A stretch of 64,000 nucleotides of DNA, from contig NZ_AP022871.1 of assembly GCF_011764565.1 (NCBI RefSeq), forward strand, positions 3,410,320-3,474,319, read 5' to 3'. The notes below the pieces were generated by a model. It ran no database searches. It was not told where the DNA came from and was given only the letters and a program-made list of their open reading frames with translations. Position numbers and translations under genes: made by a program. Positions 55,200 to 63,775 of this stretch are shown here, piece after piece (position 1 is the first letter of the stretch; each line of letters begins with the position of its first letter). This stretch comes from Phytohabitans suffuscus. Lineage in GTDB: Bacteria; Actinomycetota; Actinomycetes; Mycobacteriales; Micromonosporaceae.

Positions 55200-55600
55200 G
55201 CTTCGTCGTACTCGATACCGACGTCGCCTCCGCCAGCTTCCTGGGCCGCCTTCCAGATCGCCTCCACACCTCGTTGGCGACCAAGACACCGTGCATGACG
55301 TTCGTGACCCTGGGCGAGCTGACGAAGTGGACCGCGATCCGGAGCTGGGGACCACAGCGACGCGCCGCGCTTGCGACCTGGCGCCGACACGTGACCGTGT
55401 TGAAATACGACGAGCGGGTGGCCACGACCTGGGACGATCTCCAGGCGCGCGCCCAACTCCGCGGGCGTCCCCGCCCAGTCAACGACACCTGGATTGCGGC
55501 ATGTTGCCTCGCTGAAGGTCTGCCGCTCGCCACGTTCAACACCAAGGACTTTGCCGACTTCGCCACCTACGACGGTCTCCAACTCGTCGACGTGACGTAA
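55196..55600 (+). CDS. PIN-domain toxin (VapC type)
   Basis: A 134-residue PIN ribonuclease: VVLDTDVAS with Asp7, TFVTLGELTKW with Glu41, VNDTWIAACCLAEGLPLATFNTKDF with Asp97 and a final Asp-Phe; these form the usual acidic metal site. Expected activity is cleavage of tRNA or rRNA, checked by the antitoxin. GTG 55196 start, in GTGA overlap with the antitoxin. The module lies 300 bp from the tRNA-derived attachment site, outside the integrated element by my reading. Confidence 0.88.
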   Translation: MSFVVLDTDVASASFLGRLPDRLHTSLATKTPCMTFVTLGELTKWTAIRSWGPQRRAALATWRRHVTVLKYDERVATTWDDLQARAQLRGRPRPVNDTWIAACCLAEGLPLATFNTKDFADFATYDGLQLVDVT

Positions 55601-55901
55601 CACGTCAGACGCCTTCCCACCTGTCCGTCCCGCCTGCCGTCGACCCCACCCACCGGGAAGCGGACCGGCACCGGGGCCGCCACCACGGTCAACGACGCCG
55701 TGCGGGCCGAGCGAAAGAAGGCAAGGAAGGCGGCCAGCCCCAAGAAGACGACCGGGAAGCAGAAGGACTATCCGGACGACGGTGCGGCCGGCGTGATGGC
55801 CCGGCGGCGCCAATGGCATGCGAACGGCCCACGACGTGATAGGCGGGCTTGGGAAATCGAAAGCTCTGGCGGGACCTGCGTCCTGACCAGGGCTGGAACC
55901 T
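55601..55901. other. Intergenic region next to the attachment site
   Basis: About 300 bp without a supported gene. An open frame here (55700-55954) would read into the tRNA fragment and yields the well-known artefact ending GIEPALSAWE. It contains GCTTGGGAAATC (55847-55858), also found at the anticodon-loop end of the tRNA fragment. Confidence 0.5.
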
Positions 55902-55945
55902 TGGAGCGGGTGACGGGAATCGAACCCGCACTGTCAGCTTGGGAA
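55902..55945 (-). other. 3' half of a tRNA-Gly(CCC) gene, probable attachment site of an integrative element
   Basis: On the minus strand this segment is the anticodon loop TTCCCAA (anticodon CCC), 3' anticodon stem, variable loop, T-arm (GCGGG-TTCGATT-CCCGT), 3' acceptor strand CACCCGC, discriminator T and CCA. There is no D-arm or 5' acceptor strand. Homology to tRNA-Gly ends at the anticodon loop. This is the classical scar left at the distal end of an element that integrates into a tRNA gene by a tyrosine integrase. Intact tRNA-Gly is expected at the other end, outside the window. Confidence 0.75.
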
Positions 55946-56058
55946 ATCAGCTAGCTTCGATTTTTCTGATCCGGGTCAGTCCCGAGAAGCGGCTCTGACC
56001 TGGCGTTTCTTGCAAGGTCGTCCGGCCGCCTCCGGAGTCGATCAGGTAGGTACGGCGT

Positions 56059-56108
56059 CGTTCCCCAACAGATCCCCAACAAAAGATCTTGCTTCTGGAT
56101 GGGGAACG
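56059..56108. other. Inverted repeat near the attachment site
   Basis: CGTTCCCCA (56059-56067) and its complement TGGGGAACG (56100-56108), 32 nt apart, upstream of the first element gene. The loop contains a second CCCCAACA. It could be an operator or arm-binding site for element proteins. Confidence 0.35.
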
Positions 56109-56143
56109 GCGCTGGTTCGGGGCCTCCGAGACGGAGGTCGGTC

Positions 56144-56407
56144 ATGTCTATCCCTACGTACTCGCGTTGCCCAGCGGCCCACGCCGACGATCCGCGGCCC
56201 TGTAACGGCCCTGTCGATGCGGTGCGCGTCATCGACCGCACCGGGGCCAGCGCCACCGGCTGCGTCCTGCACGGTGCGGTGCTGCTGGCCTCGCTAGACG
56301 GTGGGCGGGTGTACCCGCTGAACGGGCCCGCCGGCTCGGCGATCGCGGTGCACCGGCTGGCTCAGTCGCTGCCGGCGTTCGACTTCCTGAGCGGGGCGGG
56401 CCGATGA
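56144..56407 (+). CDS. Small Cys-containing protein of the integrated element
   Basis: An 87-residue protein (MSIPTYSRCPAAHADDPRPC start) with Cys at RCP, PCNG and GCVLHG, so a small metal site is possible but not shown. GGAGGT lies 5 nt before ATG 56144, deciding the start. The stop overlaps the DUF2637 gene by ATGA. Small proteins in this position are common before DUF2637/SpdB-like genes in actinobacterial integrative elements. Function unknown. Confidence 0.6.
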   Translation: MSIPTYSRCPAAHADDPRPCNGPVDAVRVIDRTGASATGCVLHGAVLLASLDGGRVYPLNGPAGSAIAVHRLAQSLPAFDFLSGAGR

Positions 56408-57234
56408 GGCCGGCTCGGGTCGAGGGCGTCGTGCAGGTCGTCATCATGCTCGCGATCGGTGGAGCGGCTGGGGCGGCAAGCTTCACGCACGTGCACAACG
56501 TGGCTGCCGCTCATGGGCAGGGCGGGTGGCTGGCGTGGGCGGACGCGGTGGTGCTGGAGTTGATGTCCATCGCGTCGGGGCTGGAGATGCGGCGCCGGAA
56601 GCGCCAGCACAAGTCAGTGGTCTTTCCAGCTGCGGTGCTGGTGTGCGCGGTGGCTCTGTCCATCTCGGCGCAGGTGGTCGAGGCGGAGCAGTCGGTGATC
56701 GGCTGGATCGCGGCGGCGCTACCGGCGGTCGGTTTCCTCGTGATGGTCAAGATCGCCCTCGGACGGGCCGCGGTTGAGACGCAGACGTCGGATGGCGCTG
56801 CCCTCGTCCGCAGGGTAGTCGCGGCCCGGAATGCTCTCGTCCCGGAGAAGATCGGCGGGTCCGAGGACCTCCCCGCTTCCGGTATGCCTCAGCGGACCCG
56901 TGCAGCTGGCGGGCACGACGACGGTCCGGCCAGCGAGTCACCGGTCCCGGACAGCGCGTTGCGGTCCCGGACCGGCGGGAGCGGTGGCCCGGACCGGTCC
57001 GCGAACCGGCCACAGTCCGGACTCTTCGACCCGGCGGAGGTGACGGACGTCGTCCACGTGCTCGGTGCAGCGGCGGCAGCGCGGGACAAACTCCTCGATC
57101 AAGGGCTGCCGCTGACGCGTAAGGCGCTCACTGAGCAACTGCGCCGCAACGGCCACGCCCTGTCGAATTCCCGCGCGTCGCTCCTCGTCAAGATCCTCAA
57201 GGCGGAGGTGTCGGTGGAAGATCCATCCGCCTAA
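56404..57234 (+). CDS. DUF2637 domain protein (SpdB-like)
   Basis: A 276-residue protein with an N-terminal DUF2637 membrane domain, four helices in the first ~120 residues (VQVVIMLAIGGAAGAASFTHV, WADAVVLELMSIASGLEM, SVVFPAAVLVCAVALSISAQVV, WIAAALPAVGFLVMVKIALG). Then a polar linker and a C-terminal basic part (LTRKALTEQLRRNGHALSNSRASLLVKILKAE) like an HTH. DUF2637 proteins are conserved in actinobacterial plasmids and integrative elements (spread functions). Start ATG 56404, ATGA with the gene before. Confidence 0.85.
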   Translation: MRPARVEGVVQVVIMLAIGGAAGAASFTHVHNVAAAHGQGGWLAWADAVVLELMSIASGLEMRRRKRQHKSVVFPAAVLVCAVALSISAQVVEAEQSVIGWIAAALPAVGFLVMVKIALGRAAVETQTSDGAALVRRVVAARNALVPEKIGGSEDLPASGMPQRTRAAGGHDDGPASESPVPDSALRSRTGGSGGPDRSANRPQSGLFDPAEVTDVVHVLGAAAAARDKLLDQGLPLTRKALTEQLRRNGHALSNSRASLLVKILKAEVSVEDPSA

Positions 57235-57558
57235 CTGTCGGCCGTCGGGTGGTAGCCAGTTCCCACCCGCCCGACGGCTCCTCCAGCCGGACCCGTCGCC
57301 AGCCCGAGTCGCCGTGACCAACCTCTTCGGGCGCCTAGCACCAGCGCCGACGGTGAGAAAAAGGACGAGCGTCGAGCCAAGAGCCGGACGTTTGTCGCTC
57401 ATCACGTGCTGAAGAACGTCCGAGTGCCGAGCCCTTGGCCCGGCACTCGCGCGCATCGATCGATTTCGCGTTCTGACGTGATCTGACAAATCGCGCATCA
57501 GTCCAACCAGACGCAGGACCGCAAAGGCCAGAGGCATCTCACCGCGCATTCGGCCTCG
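57235..57558. other. Intergenic region before the pentapeptide-repeat gene
   Basis: 324 bp, changing from normal GC to the lower GC of the next gene near its end. I see no supported gene; frames on the minus strand here are shadows of the DUF2637 gene. It probably holds the promoter of the pentapeptide-repeat gene. Confidence 0.5.
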
Positions 57559-59616
57559 ATGATACCCTCAGCGTTCGTGACCGCAACCCATTCCAGCAGG
57601 TGGAGCCTCCCCAATTCCAGCGGCAGTCACAACTGGCAACTGTGCGCAAACAGCGGTTGTCCAGGTGAACGCGTCCCTGAACGATCCAGCTGCTTCTTGC
57701 ATCTTGGTAGCGAGGAGCAAGAGCAATACCTTGGCGCCGTGGCGAGGGGACAAGCAAGACTAACGCTCGCTGGACTTAGAATTAGCGGCAAGATATTCTC
57801 AGCAATATTGGGCGCGATGCCATTAGCGGCGAGCAGCGCGGCCAGCCAGCGCAGGCCCACCGTTCCAGCCGCAGCATCGTTCCACGAAACCGAGTTCTTG
57901 GACTGTGTCGATGCCCAGCACATAACATTCGAGTCCCATTGCGATTTCACAAAGGCCATTTTCCACAAAGGCGCTATCTGGAATGGCAGCAAGTTTGGCA
58001 GTTTAAATATGCAATGCGCACGCATCGAAGAGCAGGCGAACTTCGACAACATAACCGTGCGCAACTCGGCCACTCTCGATGGGCTCGAATGCAACGCCTT
58101 CTTCCAGTTTGTCAATGGATCCGTCGGCGGGTCCCTTAGCTTCAAATACGCCAAGCTTGCCGGAATCTGGACTACCCATACAGTTGTACAAGGAAATCTA
58201 GATATGTCCAACGCCGATCTGCACAGGAAGGCGGTAGAGGCAGCTGGCGCACTCGCCCGATTCGACGGCACCACGATCGAAGGAGACGCAACCTTCACTG
58301 CAACCAAGTTCCCCTTCGAAACAACCTTCGGCGGCTATGCCGATATGAATGCCGCAAAATTTAATGGAAGGGTAGACTTTAGCGAAAGCCAATTTGGGAC
58401 ACCGGAAGCGGGAGGACGCCACCTTCTGCAGCAACTTGACCTTGCCAAGACTAGCTTCAACAATTGCGTTTTTCACGGCAGGGTGAGCTTTGCCGGTTCG
58501 GTTTTTGCACAACGACCCGATCTAAGTAACATCCGCGTCCACTCCGGGCCTGCTCACCAGCCGGCCGCGAAAGACCAGAACGACGCCCGATTTCCGGAAT
58601 CAAACCTGGATCTTTCTAACGTTCGCTTGCCTCAGGGAGCGACCCTCCGCAACATTGATGTCGTCGGCTCAATGACCATCAGCTTCAGTGATCTAGCTGG
58701 CGAGCTTGAGGTTAGCGGAATTCGGGTGTCGGACCGACTCCTGATTACTAACACAACTTTTCAGTACCTTCCGTTTGACGCGAAGGCAGGCACTATTGCG
58801 ATCGTTCGTTGTCAGTTCGCAAAGGGAGGTGTGGTAGGAACCAGCACTAACTCACTTCAAATCATTGAAAGCGACGCACGGCAGCCAGTCAGCATCGTGG
58901 CGGAGGACGGCGCCGAACGCACCTTCCTCACTTCGCTCAGCAGGACAAATCTAGAGAACTTTACCTTCGTGGGCCTAGATTTCTCAAGAACCAGCCTCAC
59001 AGGGTCGGTCAATCTTGAAAAGATCCGAATCCAAGGCCAATTTCGATTTCTTCGCTCTCCACGCTTCTTCGGCACAGGTCGGGAAGCGATCTTTGATGAG
59101 GCCGTTTTCCGGGCTTCACGGCGCATCGGCTGGCGGTGGCGCCGCCATGCGAGTACGAATGCAAGTCGTCACGACAATCCACAAGCCGTAGCTGGCTCGT
59201 ACCGGGCTCTTCGAAAGAACCGAGAAGATAGCAAGGATGAGCCAGGCGGCGCGGACTTCTACTACGGTGAGATGGAAATGCGACGTATCGCAGCCAGAAC
59301 ACTCTCGGCCGAGTGGGGACTATTGACGGCTTACTGGCTAATTTCCGGCTACGGCCTTCGCGCATGGCGAGCAGTTTCGGCATTGACTTTGTTCGTGTTC
59401 GCCGGCGGCCTGGCGTTGGAAGCGTACGGGTTCAGATCCACCAGCCCTGGCGGAATGGATTCCGCCCTACTGTTTGCGCAGACATCGATCGGGTTGGCCA
59501 GACTACCTGATAACTTGACCTCGGCCGGTTCCTTCCTATTCATCGCAGGTCGTATCGCCTGCCCGGCTCTCCTCGCCTTGGCAGCGCTTGCAGTAAGGGG
59601 AAGACTCAAGCGCTAG
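57559..59616 (+). CDS. Pentapeptide-repeat membrane protein with a pore-like C-terminal domain
   Basis: A 685-residue protein. N-terminus: C29-x4-C34-x10-C45-x2-H48 (a mini zinc-site). Then about 450 residues of pentapeptide-type beta-helix with A(N/D)(L/F)-like units (TFESHCDFTKAIFHKGAIW; NLDMSNADLH; FGGYADMNAAKFNGRVDF). After about residue 545 comes YRALRKNREDSKDEP and FYYGEMEMRR, the marker of a family of actinobacterial pentapeptide membrane proteins, then three hydrophobic segments with a short pore-like loop (SALLFAQTSIGLARLP). Codon GC is much lower than in the window (many AAT, TTC, ACA, GCA). It is a single cargo gene in the element. Gated channel or defence effector are possibilities, not proven. 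The start is uncertain; no clear Shine-Dalgarno. Confidence 0.8.
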   Translation: MIPSAFVTATHSSRWSLPNSSGSHNWQLCANSGCPGERVPERSSCFLHLGSEEQEQYLGAVARGQARLTLAGLRISGKIFSAILGAMPLAASSAASQRRPTVPAAASFHETEFLDCVDAQHITFESHCDFTKAIFHKGAIWNGSKFGSLNMQCARIEEQANFDNITVRNSATLDGLECNAFFQFVNGSVGGSLSFKYAKLAGIWTTHTVVQGNLDMSNADLHRKAVEAAGALARFDGTTIEGDATFTATKFPFETTFGGYADMNAAKFNGRVDFSESQFGTPEAGGRHLLQQLDLAKTSFNNCVFHGRVSFAGSVFAQRPDLSNIRVHSGPAHQPAAKDQNDARFPESNLDLSNVRLPQGATLRNIDVVGSMTISFSDLAGELEVSGIRVSDRLLITNTTFQYLPFDAKAGTIAIVRCQFAKGGVVGTSTNSLQIIESDARQPVSIVAEDGAERTFLTSLSRTNLENFTFVGLDFSRTSLTGSVNLEKIRIQGQFRFLRSPRFFGTGREAIFDEAVFRASRRIGWRWRRHASTNASRHDNPQAVAGSYRALRKNREDSKDEPGGADFYYGEMEMRRIAARTLSAEWGLLTAYWLISGYGLRAWRAVSALTLFVFAGGLALEAYGFRSTSPGGMDSALLFAQTSIGLARLPDNLTSAGSFLFIAGRIACPALLALAALAVRGRLKR

Positions 59617-59892
59617 AACTCCATTATCACTTAGAATAGCAAATATGCGACAAGGGCGACGGGGCGCTGCCGGGCCTATCCAGTCGTTTCTGCGATCAGG
59701 ATTCCTAGGCAACCGAAACATCAAAGATTGGACGAGCTGCCTGGGCCGTTTGACGACCAACGCGATGTCGTCTGTCGACAATTACCAAGGTTTCAAGCAA
59801 GGATCTCCGATCTTGCACATGTCGAGCGGCTAGCAAACAAGAAGGCTGGAGCTGTAGGGGATACATCACCGAGTTCGGCGATCGGGGAATGC

Positions 59893-60141
59893 TCAGGAGC
59901 TACGACGGCGGCTCGTGAGCATCGCCTCGCTCTTAACGAGGACGTCGTGTTCAGGTTTGGCGGCACGGGGTGCCCAGATGGTTCGACCGCGTAGGAAGAT
60001 CCATGGCTTGCCGCGTACCGTGCGGATCTCGTACACGGTCAGGACCCGCAGCCAGATGTCGCCTCGGCCGAACAGGTAGTCCTCGTCCCGCAGCTGGAGC
60101 AGGTCGCCGCAGCGAACTGGCGGCAGCACATGGGTTGTCAT
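59893..60141 (-). CDS. Small hypothetical protein of the element
   Basis: An 82-residue protein (MTTHVLPPVRCGDLLQLRDEDYLFGRG, then IWLRVLTVYEIRTVRGKPWIFLRGRTI) that is beta-rich and soluble, of a kind often next to XRE-type genes in actinobacterial integrative elements. The ATG overlaps the stop of the regulator gene (ATGA), so the two form an operon read leftward. About 275 bp between it and the pentapeptide gene hold no clear gene. Confidence 0.65.
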   Translation of the reverse strand: MTTHVLPPVRCGDLLQLRDEDYLFGRGDIWLRVLTVYEIRTVRGKPWIFLRGRTIWAPRAAKPEHDVLVKSEAMLTSRRRSS

Positions 60142-60608
60142 AGTCGCTCCTGGTGGTCGGCAACGAGGGCGAGAAGGGCGGGGTGGTCGGCGGGCACGAT
60201 GACGACTGCCATACCTGGAGCCACGACGAGCTGCGTCACCGAGCCGTCGGACTGCTCTTCCACGGTCGTCACGAACGCTTCGAGTGGTCGACCTGGCTGG
60301 GTGAATCCGAGCTCGACGTCGGTTGCCACGCCGAGCACCGCGCGGAACGCAGCGCGGTAGTCGTCGTTCGGGTAGCGGCGTATACCTCGCTCCAGCCTGG
60401 CGACGTAGTGGGCGTCCATAACGGACACTCGCCCGGTCGTCTGGAACACGTGGGCGTTGACCGCCTCGGCCAACTCCTGGCGGGACATCACGAAGCGTCC
60501 GTCAGCCGGTGAGGGGGTTCTCAGCCGTGCCTGGCGCAGCCGTGTGTTGGGAGGGCGAACCTGCACATCGTCGTCCGAGCCGCTTGGGCTGAGCTGGGCA
60601 ACGGTCAT
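60138..60608 (-). CDS. XRE-family-like HTH regulator
   Basis: A 156-residue DNA-binding protein: RFVMSRQELAEAVNAHVFQTTG...DAHYVARLERGIRRYPNDDYRAAFRAVLGV, a helix-turn-helix of the XRE/Cro type (about 48-100), then a C-terminal part ending LLALVADHQERL. ATG 60608 follows GGAGGAAG. It is divergent from the larger regulator at 60906, with about 300 bp between, containing a strong hairpin at 60652-60685 and direct repeats GGTGCGCG (60799-60817). It probably keeps the element's genes in check. Confidence 0.75.
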   Translation of the reverse strand: MTVAQLSPSGSDDDVQVRPPNTRLRQARLRTPSPADGRFVMSRQELAEAVNAHVFQTTGRVSVMDAHYVARLERGIRRYPNDDYRAAFRAVLGVATDVELGFTQPGRPLEAFVTTVEEQSDGSVTQLVVAPGMAVVIVPADHPALLALVADHQERL

Positions 60609-60651
60609 GGACTTCCTCCGGTGACAGCGCTTGCGATGCCGGTAGCGGCTC

Positions 60652-60685
60652 CCGGCCGGACGGAGCCCGTGTCTCGTCCGGCCGG
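60652..60685 (-). other. Strong hairpin in the leader of the XRE-like gene
   Basis: A perfect 11-bp stem CCGGCCGGACG / CGTCCGGCCGG (60652-60662 and 60675-60685, 12-nt loop), 44 bp upstream of the ATG at 60608. It may be an attenuator or an operator for the divergent pair. Confidence 0.5.
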
Positions 60686-60798
60686 GGCCTTTGAGCGGCG
60701 TCCGTGGCGGGCGCTTTGCGGGAGGTCGCCACGGTCGCCGTGGACCACTTTGCTTGGTGGACCTGGCCCAAGCCGAGGCCGAAGAAGTCTCGGCAAGG

Positions 60799-60817
60799 GG
60801 TGCGCGAAAGGTGCGCG
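60799..60817. promoter_or_regulatory. Direct repeat in the divergent regulator region
   Basis: GGTGCGCG occurs twice, 11 bp apart (60799-60806 and 60810-60817), about one helical turn, on the same face of DNA. Candidate operator for one of the two flanking regulators. Confidence 0.35.
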
Positions 60818-60905
60818 GCGGGGTCTGGCGACAGCTGCCGGCGATACCCTCCCGGTAGGAACGGACGTCTATTCCAGACACGGCGATCTACCGGGGAGGC
60901 TGGCG

Positions 60906-62345
60906 TTGAAGCTGCCGCAGCAGGTCGCCAATCCCGGCCTCGCAGCGCTCCTGCGCGGCGCGGGCTTCCCGTCACTGGAGCGCTTCGCCAACGCGGTCAA
61001 CGTGCGTGGCTGGCAGATGCACGGCGTCAAGCTCAGCTACGACCACATCAGCGTCAAACGCTGGCTCGCTGGCAGCGTCTGCCAGAACCCCGACGTCGTA
61101 GCCGCAGTGCTCACCGATGCGTGGGGCGTTGCCGTGCCCGCGACCGTCATATGGCCTGAGCTTCGTGATGGTGACGAGCCGACTCCCGCCCACTTACAAC
61201 CGTGGGTGGCCGCCCGTACCCTGGAAAATCTAGGGGCGTTGATTGGGAGCGACATGCTGACCCGACGGGATGCACTGGCTTCGGCAATCACCGTCGCCGC
61301 CGGCGCATCGCTTGTCGAGCCTATCGCCCGATGGCTCCGCGTTCCCGCTGGTGGTGTCGATGCCACCGCTGACGCGGGCGTCCGTGTCGGCGCGGCCGAC
61401 GTGGAACGCATCGAGCGGTCCACCAGCTACTTCGCGGCCACAGAGGCTGACGTCGGCGGCGGGCTGAGCCGGGAAGCGGCTGTGGGACAGCTCAAGTACG
61501 CCGTCGATCTGATGCGGTACGGCAGCTACACCGCGACTGTCGGCAACCGTCTCCTCGCGGCCGTCGCCGAACTCGCTGGCATGGTCGGCTGGATGTGCCA
61601 CGACTCGGGCATGAGCGGCCCGGCACAGCGATACCTCGTCTACGGCCTCCAAGCGGCCCGGGAGTCGAGCGACTCGCGCAGCCAGATCCTGGCCGTCGGC
61701 ATCCTGACCAACATGGGCCGGCACATGAGGTGGCTCGGCCGCTCCGACAGCGCCGTCCGCCTACTCGACCTCGCGCTCGACCAGTTCCCCCACGACCGCA
61801 GCCGGTTCGCCACCGCACGCGCCATCCTCAACAGCCAGCGCGCATGGGCCTTGGCCCACCACGGCCGCGCATCCGCGCCGGAGGTCGAGAACACGCTCAA
61901 CCTGTCCGCCGACCTCCACGCCGACGCCGACGATGAGGACCGTCTCGTCGCCGCCAAGTACCTGATGCACCTACCGCCTTCGACCGATGCCGCCGGCGCC
62001 GAACTCACCGCGACCGCATCCTGCGCTTACCTCGTGCTCGCCCAGTACGACCGGAGCCTGGCCCGCCGGGCCGAGGAGCACATCCTCGACACGCTCGTGC
62101 ACCCGGGCGAGAGCCGGGGCCGCAACAACGTCCTCAGCAAGGTTCGACTCGCCCGTGCACGCTTCATGAGCGGCGAACCTGAGCAGGCATGCGAGGACGG
62201 ACAACGCGCGCTCGCACTCGCTGCCAACACCGCCTCCGCCATGGTGAAACAACGCCTACGCGACCTACACACGGACGCCGGCCTGTATCCCAAGCTGCCG
62301 CAGGTCGAGGAGCTCCGGCGTGGAATCCAACTGGCTGTGAGCTGA
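60906..62345 (+). CDS. Transcriptional regulator-like protein with TPR-type repeats
   Basis: A 479-residue protein: an N-terminal HTH-like region (FANAVNVRGWQMHGVKLSYDHISVKRWLAGS, about 22-53) followed by helical repeats of TPR type (QRYLVYGLQAARESSDSRSQI, RLLDLALDQFPHDRSR, YLVLAQYDRSLARRAEEHIL, CEDGQRALALAANTA). This is typical of large actinobacterial regulators that sense a small signal or peptide in the TPR part. TTG 60906 is chosen because GGGGAGG lies 6 nt upstream. The upstream open frame is not used. It lies divergent from the XRE-like gene and converges on the relaxase gene with only 4 bp between. Confidence 0.7.
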   Translation: MKLPQQVANPGLAALLRGAGFPSLERFANAVNVRGWQMHGVKLSYDHISVKRWLAGSVCQNPDVVAAVLTDAWGVAVPATVIWPELRDGDEPTPAHLQPWVAARTLENLGALIGSDMLTRRDALASAITVAAGASLVEPIARWLRVPAGGVDATADAGVRVGAADVERIERSTSYFAATEADVGGGLSREAAVGQLKYAVDLMRYGSYTATVGNRLLAAVAELAGMVGWMCHDSGMSGPAQRYLVYGLQAARESSDSRSQILAVGILTNMGRHMRWLGRSDSAVRLLDLALDQFPHDRSRFATARAILNSQRAWALAHHGRASAPEVENTLNLSADLHADADDEDRLVAAKYLMHLPPSTDAAGAELTATASCAYLVLAQYDRSLARRAEEHILDTLVHPGESRGRNNVLSKVRLARARFMSGEPEQACEDGQRALALAANTASAMVKQRLRDLHTDAGLYPKLPQVEELRRGIQLAVS

Positions 62346-62349
62346 TCCC

Positions 62350-63775
62350 CTACCGTCGCCGCGGTCCGGGCCGGTCGACCCGCGACATCAAGGTGGACTC
62401 GCGGACCGCGGCCGTACCTGCCAGATGGTTGGCGGCCGTGCCGGAGGGCGTCCATACGCTCAGCTTGGCGGCCGCCTCCCGGGCGGCTTGCGCCTGGTGT
62501 AGCCGCCCCTGGGCCTCCCGCAAGGTGGCGAGGTTCTCCGCAAACGCGGCAACCGTGTAGATCAGGCTCAGCGCGACTTCAATGTCCTGGTTCCGCGACA
62601 GCCTTCCAGCGAGGGCGATAAGGCGCCCCATGGCGCGGAGGGGCCTCGCGCCCGAACCGAGAACGGGCGCTGGCTCGTCCCGACCACGAGCAGCACGTTC
62701 AAGAGCGTCGGCAGCCTCCGTCAAGGGGCCGCCGGACGTGCCCTCCCAGGCGTCAGCAGTGCTGCTCATCAGGTCGGAGATCGCGCAGGCGTAGGCAGGA
62801 GCGGCCGCGTCTGCCTGCCGAACGTACTTCGAAGCTCGCCGGTAGAGATCTTGCGGTACCGCCGATCCCTCGGCGGCAACCCGAGCAGCATTTGGCGGAG
62901 ACGATGGCTCGCCGGTCCATCGGGTGCGAAGCCGCGGGAGTGTCAGATCGGCGGCCAGGCGCCCACCGCCGTACCAGACGGTGCCACCGCTGGCAGTGGT
63001 GTGGCCATCGAGACCGACGGCATAACCGGTCACCTCGTGCGGGTGCCTCACGCTGTGCCGGAGTTTGACCAGGACACCGGTTGCGGCGAGCCGGCGAAGG
63101 AAGTCAGCCTCGTCGACCGCGATGGCAGCGACCGCCCGCACCCGGCGGCGCAGCTCATCACGGGGCACCACCACACGTCGGTGTCGTGGTGCCAGGCGGG
63201 CGGCCTTGTTCAGCTCCGCCGGACCGGGCCAGCGCCGCGATCCCTCGCCCGGCGGAGCGACGCGATACAGGCCGTAGTGCTCCTCAAGGTCACGACAAGC
63301 CGCCTGCGCCTTCCGCTTGTCCTGCCACGGCCACGACGTACGCCGATCCTGCCGCACCAACGTCGCCACAAGGTGCACATGATCGTCGTTGTGACGCACT
63401 GCCACCCACCGCACCGCCCTCCCATCGCCATGCGGGGCGAGACCGACAGCTGCCATCACCTCGCCTGCGATGTGCGCCCACTGCTCATCCGTCAAGACCC
63501 GATCGGTGGGATGGGTCCCGGATCGAGCAGTGCCACACCGTCTTGGCCGGCGGCTGGCGGCTGGCGCGTACCGGCTGCTCCAGCAACGTGCTCAATCGGC
63601 GAACGTCGTACCACCGGCCCGACGGATTCGCCGGCTGCATCTCGGCGAGATCGCCGGCACCGTCCCAAGCGGCGACCAGCCGCGGGCGGGTGTGCTCCTC
63701 ACGCTTGCCGGGCCCGAACAGGTAACGAAGTAGCCCACCCACGTCGGTGCCACGCGGGTGTACCGCCGGTATCAC
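62350..63775 (-). pseudogene. Relaxase (MOBP-like), interrupted by a one-base frameshift
   Basis: N-terminal part: MIPAVHPRGTDVGGLLRYLFGPGKREEH...RWYDVRRLSTLLEQ (GTG 63775), then it should run WHCSIR-THPTDRVLTDEQWAH; instead a GGG where GG is expected (CCC at 63517-63519 on the plus strand) shifts the frame and the reading stops at 63485. The rest, from DEQWAHIAGEVMAAVGLAPHGDGRAVRWVAVRHNDDHVHLVATLVR to 62350, is open in the next frame and holds the relaxase His motif HNDDHVHL. Corrected length about 474 residues. Relaxases nick oriT for conjugal transfer. The start overlaps the MobC stop by GTGA. Confidence 0.82.

Noticed and set aside
55700..55954. An 84-codon frame ending GIEPALSAWEIS.
   Set aside because: This ending is the translation of an antisense tRNA segment, a known annotation artefact.
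55902..55975. A complete tRNA-Gly gene.
   Set aside because: There is no D-arm or 5' acceptor strand; the tRNA sequence stops at the anticodon loop.
59645..59833. A 62-codon frame after the pentapeptide gene.
   Set aside because: No ribosome-binding site, no conserved look; probably chance in lower-GC DNA.
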